Origin: an uncultured Alphaproteobacteria bacterium
GTDB taxonomy: Bacteria; Pseudomonadota; Alphaproteobacteria; CAAGCB01; CAG-977
Assembly (NCBI GenBank): GCA_934277945.1
Contig: CAKQWA010000002.1
Span: 124,001 to 188,000 of the forward strand
DNA: 64,000 nt
Reading direction: 5' to 3'
This document shows, one piece after another, positions 18,396-26,406 of the stretch (position 1 is the stretch's first letter; each line of letters opens with the position of its first letter). The position numbers were made by a program, and so were the translations under genes. The notes under the pieces were generated by a model that was not told where the DNA came from, did no database searches, and saw only the letters and a program-made list of their open reading frames with translations.

Positions 18396-19619
18396 TCACA
18401 CTCCGAACATTTTTTTCGCTTTTTCAATGCCTTGCGCCAAAACGTCAATCTCTTGCGCCGTGTTGTACAGTCCGACGGAAGCGCGGATGCTCGCCGTCAG
18501 ACCGAAGCGTTCGTGCAAGGGCTGGGCGCAATGATGCCCCGTGCGCACCGCGATTCCCGTATGATCCAAAATCATGGACGCGTCTTGCGGATGCACGCCG
18601 TTGATGACGAACGACGCGACGCCCGCCTTGTCTTTCGCCGTGCCGATCAGCCGCACGCCGCGAATGTTTTGAAGCGTTTCTGTCAGTTTTTTCGCCAGAA
18701 CCGCCTCGTGCGCCGCCACGTTTTCCATGCCGAGCGCGTTCAGGTAATCTATCGCGCATCCCAATCCGACGGCTTGGACGATCGCGGGCGTTCCCGCCTC
18801 GAATTTCGCGGGCAAATCCGCCCACACGCTTTTGTCGAACGACACGGTTTTAATCATGTCGCCGCCGCACTGGTACGGTTCAAGCGTTTCCAGCACGCTT
18901 TTTTTGCCGTACAGAACGCCGATTCCCGTCGGTCCGTACAGTTTGTGTCCGGAAAACGCGTAAAAATCGCAATCCGAATCCCGCACGTTCACCGGAAAAT
19001 GCGTCACGCCCTGACAACCGTCGACACACGCCAAAGCGCCCGCGTCGTGCGCCGCCTTCACAATGTCGCGAATCGGAAAGACCGTGCCGAGAACGTTCGA
19101 CACCTGCATGACGGACACGAGTTTCGTTTTGTCGTTCAACAACGCTTTGAACGCGTCGAAATCGAACGAACCGTCGTCGCGCACGGGAGCGACCTTGATT
19201 TTAAAGCCCAAACGGTCGCGCCACAACTGCCACGGCACGATGTTTGAATGATGCTCTGCTTGCGATATAATGATTTCGTCGCCCGCTTTCAAGCGCGACC
19301 AGGCAACCGTTTGCGCGACCAAGTTCAGCGATTCCGTCGCCCCGCGCGTGAAAATGATTTCGTTTTCCGATTCGGCGCCGATAAAAGCCGCGATTTTGCG
19401 CCGCGCCGCCTCGAACGCGTCGGTCGCCTTTTCGGACAATTCGTACACGCCCCTGTGCACGTTGGCGTACGACGTTTCATAAAACGCCGCCATCGCGTCA
19501 ATCACTTGCTTCGGTTTTTGCGCGGACGCCGCCGAATCCAAGAAAACCAGCGGCTTTTTGTGCGCCGTCGTCTGCAAGGCGGGAAAGTCCGCGCGGATTT
19601 TTTCGACATCATACGTCAT
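18396..19619 (-). CDS. sufS: Cysteine desulfurase SufS
   Basis: A PLP-dependent enzyme that removes sulfur from cysteine for the SUF cluster scaffold. 407 residues from MTYDVEKIRADFPAL. The PLP lysine is in FYAFSGHKLYGPTG and the persulfide cysteine in VRTGHHCAQPL. The ATG at 19617-19619 was chosen; a TTG 15 nt upstream is also in frame. The start overlaps the end of sufD by 11 nt, suggesting coupling. No SufE or SufU sulfur acceptor is present in the window. Confidence 0.95.
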   Translation of the reverse strand: MTYDVEKIRADFPALQTTAHKKPLVFLDSAASAQKPKQVIDAMAAFYETSYANVHRGVYELSEKATDAFEAARRKIAAFIGAESENEIIFTRGATESLNLVAQTVAWSRLKAGDEIIISQAEHHSNIVPWQLWRDRLGFKIKVAPVRDDGSFDFDAFKALLNDKTKLVSVMQVSNVLGTVFPIRDIVKAAHDAGALACVDGCQGVTHFPVNVRDSDCDFYAFSGHKLYGPTGIGVLYGKKSVLETLEPYQCGGDMIKTVSFDKSVWADLPAKFEAGTPAIVQAVGLGCAIDYLNALGMENVAAHEAVLAKKLTETLQNIRGVRLIGTAKDKAGVASFVINGVHPQDASMILDHTGIAVRTGHHCAQPLHERFGLTASIRASVGLYNTAQEIDVLAQGIEKAKKMFGV

Positions 19620-20337
19620 GATTGAACCCTGCAAAAGCGTTCAGCGATTCGCTCAACGCGCCGCGCACGCTTTCGTCTTCGATTTCGTACAGAATTTCGC
19701 TTAAAAAACCCTGCGTCAGCAAAGCGCGCGCCTGCTGTTCGGGAATCCCGCGCGTCATCGCGTAATACAGTTGCCGGTCGTCCAGCGAGCCGATTGCCGA
19801 CCCGTGCGCGCATTTCACGTCGTCGGAATAAATTTCCAATTTCGGCACGGCGCCGACTTCGGCGTCGTCGGACAACAACAGCGCGCGGTGCTGCTGCGCC
19901 CCGTCCACCGCTTTTTTATCGTAAGGAATCAGCACGCCGCCCTCGAAAGACGCTTTGGCGCGGTCGTACACGGCGCCTTTAATCAGTTGCGCGGACACGG
20001 TTTCGTCTGCGTCGTGGCGAATGTTCGTCACAATGCCCGCGACGTCGTCGTTTTTCAAAACATACAGCATATCGCTTTGCAAACGCGCGCCCCTGCCGCT
20101 TAAAGAAGCCTCGATTCGCGTGTCGCCGCCGCCCAGTTTGACGGTAATCAGCGTGTAGGACGCGTCCTGTCCGACCGACGCGGTCAGAACGTTGTTCTCG
20201 CGGCTTTGCAGGCGGTAATGCACCAAACGCGCGCCCTTTTCCAAAACGATTCGCGTTTCGGTTTGGGGATCGGTTTCAAAAACAACGCGGCTTTCCCCCT
20301 CTTTCAGCGTCAGCGCGGATAAATTTTCACTTTCCAT
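19609..20337 (-). CDS. sufD: SufD, Fe-S cluster scaffold subunit (short form)
   Basis: 242 residues, clearly shorter than Escherichia coli SufD (~420), but retaining the beta-helix core and the C-terminal motif region (KCAHGSAIGSLDDRQLYYAMTRGIPEQQARALLTQGFL). This C-terminal motif is what identifies SufB/SufD family members. SufD forms the SufBC2D complex with the neighbouring SufB and SufC. The shortening affects the N-terminal region, and the gene shows no frameshift. It abuts sufC with no gap. Confidence 0.9.
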   Translation of the reverse strand: MESENLSALTLKEGESRVVFETDPQTETRIVLEKGARLVHYRLQSRENNVLTASVGQDASYTLITVKLGGGDTRIEASLSGRGARLQSDMLYVLKNDDVAGIVTNIRHDADETVSAQLIKGAVYDRAKASFEGGVLIPYDKKAVDGAQQHRALLLSDDAEVGAVPKLEIYSDDVKCAHGSAIGSLDDRQLYYAMTRGIPEQQARALLTQGFLSEILYEIEDESVRGALSESLNAFAGFNHDV

Positions 20338-21099
20338 TTACGCGCCCTTTTCCGCCATGAACTGCGCATAACCCGATTTGTCAATGATTTGCGCCAATTC
20401 CGCGCCGCCCGACTGCACCAGCCGCCCCTGCACCATGACGTGCACGGCGTCGGGTTTGATCAATTCCAAAACGCGCGAATTGTGCGTGATGATCATTACC
20501 GCTTTTTCGGGGGAGCGCATGACGTTCACGCCCGCCGCCGCGATTTTCACCGCATCGACGTCCAGTCCCGAATCCATTTCGTCCAAAATCATGAAATCGG
20601 GCTCCAAAACAGCCATTTGGAAGACTTCCATACGTTTGGACTCGCCGCCCGAAAAGCCCGTGTTGACGGGGCGTTTGAGCATTTCGTCCGTAATGCCCAA
20701 CGCTTTGGCGCGCACTTTGACGTGCTTCATGAACGACACCGCGTCCAGTTCGGGCAGTCCCGCCGCTTTGCGCTTGGCGTTCAGCGCGTATTTCATAAAC
20801 GTCATGACGGACACGCCGGCAATCGCGACGGGCGATTGAAACACAAGGAAAATGCCTTCTCTGGCGCGCTCGTCGACGCTCATTTCAAGCAAATTTTTGC
20901 CTTTGAACGTAATGGAGCCGCGCGTTACCGTGTAATGCGGATTGCCGCACAAAACGTTGGACAACGTGCTTTTGCCCGAACCGTTCTGCCCCATGATGAC
21001 GTGGACTTCGCCCTGTTCGACGGTCAAAGAAACGCCGTTCAAAATCGGTTTGTCGCCGACGTTAACGCATAAATCCTTAATTTCAAGCCAAGCAGTCAT
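20338..21099 (-). CDS. sufC: SufC, Fe-S cluster assembly ATPase
   Basis: A soluble ABC-type ATPase of 253 residues. Walker A GQNGSGKST is at residues ~38-46, the ABC signature is FSGGESKRMEV, Walker B is PDFMILDEMDSGLDVDAV, and the switch histidine is in IITHNSR. It powers rearrangement of SufBD during cluster formation. Confidence 0.96.
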   Translation of the reverse strand: MTAWLEIKDLCVNVGDKPILNGVSLTVEQGEVHVIMGQNGSGKSTLSNVLCGNPHYTVTRGSITFKGKNLLEMSVDERAREGIFLVFQSPVAIAGVSVMTFMKYALNAKRKAAGLPELDAVSFMKHVKVRAKALGITDEMLKRPVNTGFSGGESKRMEVFQMAVLEPDFMILDEMDSGLDVDAVKIAAAGVNVMRSPEKAVMIITHNSRVLELIKPDAVHVMVQGRLVQSGGAELAQIIDKSGYAQFMAEKGA

Positions 21100-21108
21100 A
21101 ATCTCTCC

Positions 21109-22560
21109 TTATCCGACGCTTCCTTCAAGCGTCACGGCGACCAGTCGGGTCGCTTCCATAGCGAATTCCATAGGCAGTTTCTGCATCACGTCCTTGCAAA
21201 ACCCGTTGACGATCAGCGACACGGCTTCTTCCGCGCCCAAACACCGCTGGGAACAGTAAAACAACTGTTCGTCGCTGATTTTGGACGTCGTCGCTTCGTG
21301 TTCGATGACGGCGGACGGCTGGCGCGACTGCATGACGGGCAGCGTGTGCGCGCCGCATTTGCTGCCGATCAGCAAACTGTCGCATTGCGAGAAATTCCGC
21401 GCGTTTTCGGCGGATTTCGCCATTTTGACCAAGCCGCGATATGTGTTCTGCGAATACCCCGCCGAAATGCCTTTGGACACAATGGTCGATTTCGTGTTTT
21501 TGCCGATGTGAATCATTTTCGTGCCGGTGTCCGCCTGCTGACGATTGTTCGTAATGGCGACGGAATAAAATTCGCCGACCGAATCGTCTCCGATCAGCAC
21601 GCACGACGGATATTTCCACGTCAAAGCGGAACCCGTTTCAACCTGCGTCCACGACAATTTCGACTTTTCGCCGCGGCAAGCCCCGCGCTTCGTCACAAAG
21701 TTGTAAATGCCGCCCTTGCCGTCCTTGTCCCCCGGATACCAGTTCTGCACGGTCGAATACTTGACTTCGGCGCGGTTCATCACGACGATTTCGACAATCG
21801 CGGCGTGCAGTTGATTTTCGTCGCGTTGGGGAGCCGTGCACCCTTCCAGATAACTGACGTAGGAATCGTCGTCGGCGATAATCAGCGTGCGCTCGAACTG
21901 CCCCGATTTTTTCGCGTTGATGCGGAAATACGTCGACAATTCCATCGGACAGCGCACGCCTTTGGGAATGTAAACGAACGTGCCATCCGTAAACACCGCG
22001 CAGTTCAGGCAGGCAAAGAAATTGTCCGTGTACGGCACGACGGAGCCCAGATATTGCTTCACCAGTTCGGGATATTTGCGCACCGCTTCGGAAATCGAGC
22101 AGAAAATAATTCCCTGCGCTGCCAGTTTGTCGCGGAACGTCGTCGCGACGGACACGCTGTCGAACACGGCGTCGACGGCGACGCCCGCCAAAACCGCGCG
22201 CTCTTGCAAAGGCACGCCCAGTTTGTCGTACGTTTTCAGCAATTCGGGGTCGACGTCTTCGAGCGATTTGGGTTCTTCCGCGCTTTTCGGCGCGGCGTAG
22301 TAATAGATGTCCTGATAATCAATCGGCGCATAATCGACTTTCGCCCAATGCGGCTCCGTCATCGTCAGCCAATGGCGGTACGCTTTCAGACGGAATTCCG
22401 TCAGCCAGTCGGGTTCCTCCTTTTTGGCGGAAATATAGCGGATGATGTCTTCGTTCAAGCCTTTGGGCGCGGTTTCGACGGCGACGTCGGTTTCAAAGCC
22501 GTACTTGTAGGTGTCGTTTTCCACCGCCTGACGCGCCGATATTTTTTCCGTCCGAGTCAT
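21109..22560 (-). CDS. sufB: SufB, Fe-S cluster scaffold subunit
   Basis: A 483-residue scaffold on which the cluster is built. Typical sequence includes FACLNCAVFTDGTFVYIPKGVRCPMELSTYFRIN and the C-terminal VIEHEATTSKISDEQLFYCSQRCLGAEEAVSLIVNGFC. The ATG at 22558-22560 (MTRTEKISARQAVE) was chosen; the frame stays open 168 nt further upstream, but that part covers the fba terminator and promoter and is not conserved. First gene of the SUF operon. No IscR- or SufR-type regulator is adjacent. Confidence 0.95.
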   Translation of the reverse strand: MTRTEKISARQAVENDTYKYGFETDVAVETAPKGLNEDIIRYISAKKEEPDWLTEFRLKAYRHWLTMTEPHWAKVDYAPIDYQDIYYYAAPKSAEEPKSLEDVDPELLKTYDKLGVPLQERAVLAGVAVDAVFDSVSVATTFRDKLAAQGIIFCSISEAVRKYPELVKQYLGSVVPYTDNFFACLNCAVFTDGTFVYIPKGVRCPMELSTYFRINAKKSGQFERTLIIADDDSYVSYLEGCTAPQRDENQLHAAIVEIVVMNRAEVKYSTVQNWYPGDKDGKGGIYNFVTKRGACRGEKSKLSWTQVETGSALTWKYPSCVLIGDDSVGEFYSVAITNNRQQADTGTKMIHIGKNTKSTIVSKGISAGYSQNTYRGLVKMAKSAENARNFSQCDSLLIGSKCGAHTLPVMQSRQPSAVIEHEATTSKISDEQLFYCSQRCLGAEEAVSLIVNGFCKDVMQKLPMEFAMEATRLVAVTLEGSVG

Positions 22561-22588
22561 TTTTACCCTGCCTTTTTCATTTACAGGA

Positions 22589-22617
22589 AAGATACAAAAG
22601 AGTCCCTTATTTCTCAA
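22589..22617 (-). promoter_or_regulatory. Candidate promoter of the SUF operon
   Basis: Minus-strand TTGAGA (22612-22617), 17-nt spacer, TATCTT (22589-22594), ending about 29 nt before the sufB ATG. It lies just downstream of the fba terminator. I saw no clear operator palindrome next to it. Confidence 0.55.
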
Positions 22618-22629
22618 CAGAAAAATAAA

Positions 22630-22659
22630 AAACCCACCTGTTTTGCGGCAGGCGGGTTT
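22630..22659 (-). terminator. Rho-independent terminator of fba
   Basis: AAACCCGCCTG and CAGGTGGGTTT (minus strand) form an 11-bp stem with one G-U pair and an 8-nt loop, followed by TTTATTTTT. It lies between fba and the SUF promoter. Confidence 0.88.
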
Positions 22660-22676
22660 CTTTACGACGGCAAGCG

Positions 22677-23732
22677 TCAGATTTTGTGGTTCAATTCGCC
22701 CGACGCATAGCGTTTCGCCATGTCGCACAAACGAATCGGCTTGATTTTGGAAGCCATGCCCGCCGCGCCGAACTGTTCGTAGCGCGCTTCACAGACTTTC
22801 TGCATTTCTTCCATCGCGGGCCCCATGTACTTGCGCACGTCGAATTCTTCGGGCTTCGTCGCAAAGACTTTGCGAATCGCCGCCGTCATCGCCATGCGGC
22901 AGTCGGTGTCGACGTTGATCTTGCGCACGCCGTGCTTGATGCCTTCCTGAATTTCTTCAACGGGCACGCCGTACGTCTGCGGGATTTTGCCGCCGAATTC
23001 GTTGATCATGTCCTGCAATTCCTGCGGGACGGAGGACGAACCGTGCATAACCAAAGCCACCGTCGGAATCTTCGCGTGAATTTTCTTGATGGTGTCGATG
23101 GACAAAATCGCGCCGTCGGGTTTGCGGGTGAATTTGTACGCGCCGTGGGACGTGCCGATTGCGACCGCCAGAGCGTCGATGTTCGTCGCTTTGACGAATT
23201 CGACCGCTTCGTCGGGGTCGGTCAGCAGTTTGTCTTTGCTGATCGCGCCGTCAAAGCCGTGACCGTCTTCCTTTTCGCCCTTGCCGGTTTCCAGCGAGCC
23301 GATGCAGCCCAGTTCCGCTTCGACGGAAGCGCCGATCATGTGAGCGATTTCGGCGACTTTGCCGGAAACGGCGGCGTTGTATTCGTGCGTCGCGGGCTTG
23401 CCGTCTTTCAGCGAGCCGTCCATCATGACGGACGTGTAACTGTTCGCCAGAGCGGTCACGCAGGTTTCGACGGACGAGCCGTGATCCTGATGCAAGCACA
23501 CGGGGATGTCGGGATACATTTCGCACGCGGCTTCGACCATGCGGCGAATCATCGGGTCGCCGGCGTAGGAACGCGCGCCTTTCGACGTCTGCAAAATGAC
23601 GGGCGAATTCGTTTTTTTCGCCGCCGCCATCACCGCCAGCACCTGTTCCATGTTGTTGATGTTAAAAGCGGGCATACCGTAACCGTACTCGGAAGCGTGG
23701 TCAAGCAGCTGACGCAAACTGATCATAGGCAT
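22677..23732 (-). CDS. fba: Class II fructose-bisphosphate aldolase
   Basis: A zinc-dependent aldolase that interconverts fructose-1,6-bisphosphate with DHAP and glyceraldehyde-3-phosphate. 351 residues from MPMISLRQLLDHASEYGYGMPAFN. Metal/active-site motifs: VCLHQDHGSS, AELGCIGSLETG, ALVMHGSSSVPQE, VRKINVDTDCRMA. The start has AGGAG 9 nt upstream; the frame extends further 5' but only into non-homologous sequence overlapping tkt. 23 nt downstream of tkt, so probably co-transcribed. Confidence 0.95.
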   Translation of the reverse strand: MPMISLRQLLDHASEYGYGMPAFNINNMEQVLAVMAAAKKTNSPVILQTSKGARSYAGDPMIRRMVEAACEMYPDIPVCLHQDHGSSVETCVTALANSYTSVMMDGSLKDGKPATHEYNAAVSGKVAEIAHMIGASVEAELGCIGSLETGKGEKEDGHGFDGAISKDKLLTDPDEAVEFVKATNIDALAVAIGTSHGAYKFTRKPDGAILSIDTIKKIHAKIPTVALVMHGSSSVPQELQDMINEFGGKIPQTYGVPVEEIQEGIKHGVRKINVDTDCRMAMTAAIRKVFATKPEEFDVRKYMGPAMEEMQKVCEARYEQFGAAGMASKIKPIRLCDMAKRYASGELNHKI

Positions 23733-23755
23733 TTTTATTTTCTCCTTGATAAAAA

Positions 23756-25726
23756 TTAAGCCAGAACGTCCGTCGCAGCTTTGGCGACGGCTTCGGGCGT
23801 GATGCCGAAATGTTGATAGAGCAATTCCGCGGGAGCGGACGCGCCGAACGAACGCATCGCGACGATCGCACCGTCCAAGCCCGTGTATTTTTCCCAGCCG
23901 AACGCGCCCTGCGCTTCGACGGCGACGCGCGGGCAATCGCCCAAAACGGCTTTCTTGTACGCTTTGTCCTGCTTGTCGAACAATTCCCACGACGGCATGG
24001 AAACGACGGCGGCTTTAACGCCTTTTTCCGCCAAAATCTTCTGCGCGTTGACGGCGATTTCGACTTCGGAGCCCGTCGCCAAAATCGTCACGTCGCGCTT
24101 GCCTTCGCAATCGGAAATGACATACGCGCCTTTCGCGGACAGATTTTCTTTCACGCTCGTGCGCAACAGGGGCAGATTCTGACGCGACAGCGCCAAAACG
24201 GACGGCGTGTGTTCGGCTTCAATCGCCAATTCCCAGCATTCGGCCGTTTCGACGGCGTCGCAGGGACGGAACACATACACGTTCGGAATCGCCCGCATAC
24301 TCGCCAGATGTTCAATCGGCTGATGCGTGGGACCGTCTTCGCCCAGACCGATGGAATCGTGCGTCAGAACGTAAATCGCGCGCACGCCCATCAGCGCCGC
24401 CAGACGCAGAGAGGGCTTCAAATAGTCCATGAACACGAGGAACGCGCCGCCGTAGGGAATGAACCCGCCGTGCAGGGCAATGCCGTTCATCGCCGCCGCC
24501 ATGCCGTGTTCGCGAATGCCGTAGTGCATATAGTTGCCCGTGAAATCGTCGGGCGTGACGGACACGGACGCTTTGGCGTTCGTCAGGTTGGAACCCGTCA
24601 GGTCGGCGGAACCGCCCAGCAGTTCGGGAATCGCGGGGACAAGGATTTCCAAAGCCATTTGAGAGGCCTTGCGCGTGGCGACCTTGGGCTTGTCCGCCAG
24701 CAACTGTTCCTTGTACGCCATCATTTTGTCTTTCCAGCCCGCCGGCAGAATGTGGTTGACGACCGTGCGCTCGAATTCGGCTTTCTTCGCGCCGTCCATG
24801 GCGGCGAAACGGGCTTCCCACGCTTCGCGGTCGGCTTTGCCGCGCGCGCCGAATCCGCGCCACGCGTCCAGAATGTCCTGCGGCACTTCAAACGGAGCGT
24901 ATTCAAAGCCCAGTTTCTTACGGGCGACCAGCAGGTCTTCCGCGCCGATCGGCGAACCGTGGACCTTGTTCGTGCCCTGCTTCGTCGCGCCGTATCCGAT
25001 GACGGAATGGCAGGCGATCAGCGTCGGCTTGTCGGATTTTTTCGCGCGTGCGATCGCCGCTTCGATTTCTTCGGGCTTGTACGCGTCGCATTCGTCCGTG
25101 TTCCAGCCGTTCGCTTCAAAGCGCGCGCGCTGGTCGGTCGACGTCGCGACGGACGTTGCGCCGTCAATCGTGATTTTGTTGTCGTCCCACAGAACGATCA
25201 TCTTGTTGAGTTTCAGATGACCCGCCATGGAAATCGCTTCTTCGGAAATGCCTTCCATCAGGCAGCCGTCGCCGCAGATGACGTAGGTGTAGTGGTCGAC
25301 GATGTCGTTGCCGTAACGCGCGTTCAGCAATTTTTCGGCGATCGCCATGCCGACGGCGGTGGCAATGCCCTGCCCCAAAGGACCGGTCGTCGTTTCAATG
25401 CCTTCCAAATGGCCGTATTCGGGGTGTCCCGCCATTTTGGAACCCATCTGGCGAAAATTCTTGATTTGGTCGAGCGTCGCTTCCTTGTATCCCGTCAAGT
25501 ACAGCAGGGAATACAGCAGCATGGAGCCGTGTCCGGCGGACAAAACGAAGCGGTCGCGGTCCGCCCAATGCGGTTCGGACGCGTCGAATTTCAAAAATTT
25601 AGAAAACAGAACGGTCGCGACGTCCGCCATGCCCATGGGCATACCGGGGTGACCGGAATTCGCTTTCTGCACGCCTTCCGCCGCCATGAAACGCAGAGCG
25701 TTTGCCAAATCCTTATGAGAAACCAT
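23756..25726 (-). CDS. tkt: Transketolase
   Basis: A thiamine-diphosphate enzyme of the pentose phosphate pathway moving two-carbon units between sugar phosphates. 656 residues. Motifs: ANSGHPGMPMGMAD, LSAGHGSMLLY, the ThDP site ICGDGCLMEGISEEA, and THDSIGLGEDGPTHQPIEHL. The ATG has TAGGAGGATTT directly upstream, a strong ribosome-binding site. Confidence 0.97.
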   Translation of the reverse strand: MVSHKDLANALRFMAAEGVQKANSGHPGMPMGMADVATVLFSKFLKFDASEPHWADRDRFVLSAGHGSMLLYSLLYLTGYKEATLDQIKNFRQMGSKMAGHPEYGHLEGIETTTGPLGQGIATAVGMAIAEKLLNARYGNDIVDHYTYVICGDGCLMEGISEEAISMAGHLKLNKMIVLWDDNKITIDGATSVATSTDQRARFEANGWNTDECDAYKPEEIEAAIARAKKSDKPTLIACHSVIGYGATKQGTNKVHGSPIGAEDLLVARKKLGFEYAPFEVPQDILDAWRGFGARGKADREAWEARFAAMDGAKKAEFERTVVNHILPAGWKDKMMAYKEQLLADKPKVATRKASQMALEILVPAIPELLGGSADLTGSNLTNAKASVSVTPDDFTGNYMHYGIREHGMAAAMNGIALHGGFIPYGGAFLVFMDYLKPSLRLAALMGVRAIYVLTHDSIGLGEDGPTHQPIEHLASMRAIPNVYVFRPCDAVETAECWELAIEAEHTPSVLALSRQNLPLLRTSVKENLSAKGAYVISDCEGKRDVTILATGSEVEIAVNAQKILAEKGVKAAVVSMPSWELFDKQDKAYKKAVLGDCPRVAVEAQGAFGWEKYTGLDGAIVAMRSFGASAPAELLYQHFGITPEAVAKAATDVLA

Positions 25727-25776
25727 AAATCCTCCTAATTAGCAGATTGGATAAAAAAATTAAGTTGCTGGGAACT

Positions 25777-25782
25777 GTTATA
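25777..25782 (-). promoter_or_regulatory. Candidate extended -10 box of tkt
   Basis: TGCTATAAC on the minus strand gives TATAAC with an upstream TG, an extended -10, about 50 nt ahead of the tkt ATG. No good -35 is visible. The 199-nt gap to tRNA-Glu holds otherwise only the tRNA promoter. Confidence 0.4.
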
Positions 25783-25886
25783 GCACAACAAAATCAAAAC
25801 GAAAAACATTCTTAACGCGAATTTTGATTTTTTTTCAAATTTGTCGCCGAAAGGTTGAAAAGCGGGGCGGGAAAGTGAAAAAGACG

Positions 25887-25915
25887 TTGACCGGCGCGCA
25901 TAAAGCGAGTATAAA
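25887..25915 (+). promoter_or_regulatory. Promoter of tRNA-Glu
   Basis: TTGACC (25887-25892), 17-nt spacer, TATAAA (25910-25915). The tRNA 5' end begins 10 nt downstream of the -10 box. Confidence 0.8.
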
Positions 25916-25925
25916 GCGCGTACAA

Positions 25926-26000
25926 GACCCCGTCGTCTAACGGTTAGGACACCGCCCTCTCACGGCGACAATACGGGTTCGAATCCCGTCGGGGTCGCCA
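25926..26000 (+). tRNA. tRNA-Glu (anticodon CTC)
   Basis: 75 nt including an encoded CCA. Acceptor GACCCCG pairs with CGGGGTC, the T-stem ACGGG/CCCGT encloses TTCGAAT, and the D-arm is GTC…GAC. The anticodon loop CTCTCAC gives CUC, reading GAG. The anticodon stem CCGCC/GGCGA has a C-A mismatch at its outermost pair (27-43). The sequence otherwise resembles bacterial tRNA-Glu. Confidence 0.95.
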
Positions 26001-26026
26001 ATCGGCAGCATCAGCCGAATATGAAC

Positions 26027-26051
26027 AACGTCGCGCCGCGGCGTTTTTTTT
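26027..26051 (+). terminator. Terminator of tRNA-Glu
   Basis: AACGTCG (26027-26033) pairs with CGGCGTT (26039-26045, one G-U) around CGCCG, followed by a T-run to 26051. Confidence 0.85.
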
Positions 26052-26110
26052 ATGCCCGATTTTCGCGCGTAAAAACAAAGTTGCACTCCCCCGCCTTTTT
26101 TGCTAGGCTT

Positions 26111-26299
26111 TTAAGCGGCGCGGATTTTCCGCGCAAGTGCCTTTGCGGGTGCGGGGCTGTCGTAAGCTCTCATAATCTCATACGGCGCAAGATATGCGTC
26201 GACACCGTTTTGCGTATCGCAAATGCGGAAAATATCCCCGAATTCATCTTTGATGGTTCGGGGAGCTTTCGGTGTATGTTCAGAAGTTTCGACGAACAT
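26111..26299 (-). CDS. Small hypothetical protein (62 residues), uncertain
   Basis: An ORF encoding a 62-residue protein starting MFVETSEHTPKAPRTIKDEF and ending in an Ala/Lys-rich helix-like tail (SPAPAKALARKIRAA). No family is recognised, there is no signal peptide, and no clear ribosome-binding site precedes the ATG. It is listed because it fills most of a 406-nt stretch between tRNA-Glu and the helicase, and because its YEIM-encoding segment is duplicated in inverted orientation upstream of the helicase (see inverted repeat). It could equally be a decayed fragment. Confidence 0.35.
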   Translation of the reverse strand: MFVETSEHTPKAPRTIKDEFGDIFRICDTQNGVDAYLAPYEIMRAYDSPAPAKALARKIRAA

Positions 26300-26344
26300 C
26301 GACTAACTTTAAAGACCGGAAGAATCATTTTTATGAGATTATGA
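26170..26344. repeat. 13-bp perfect inverted repeat flanking the small ORF
   Basis: TCATAATCTCATA at 26170-26182 is the exact reverse complement of TATGAGATTATGA at 26332-26344, with 149 nt between the arms. Similarity continues beyond the right arm with a 3-nt gap (TTACGA…CCCCG…CC…AAAGGC in both), suggesting an inverted duplication of ~45 nt that has partly diverged. Confidence 0.6.
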
Positions 26345-26360
26345 TTTACGAACTCCCCGA

Positions 26361-26382
26361 GCCGCCTGAAAAGGCGGTTTTA
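26361..26382 (+). terminator. Hairpin with U-run just upstream of the helicase gene
   Basis: CCGCC (26362-26366) and GGCGG (26373-26377) flank a 6-nt loop and are followed by TTTTATT. It lies 25 nt before the helicase start codon on the same strand. It could insulate the helicase from tRNA-Glu transcription or attenuate its own leader. Confidence 0.55.
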
Positions 26383-26406
26383 TTAATTCTTCAATGGGAG
26401 AGTATC

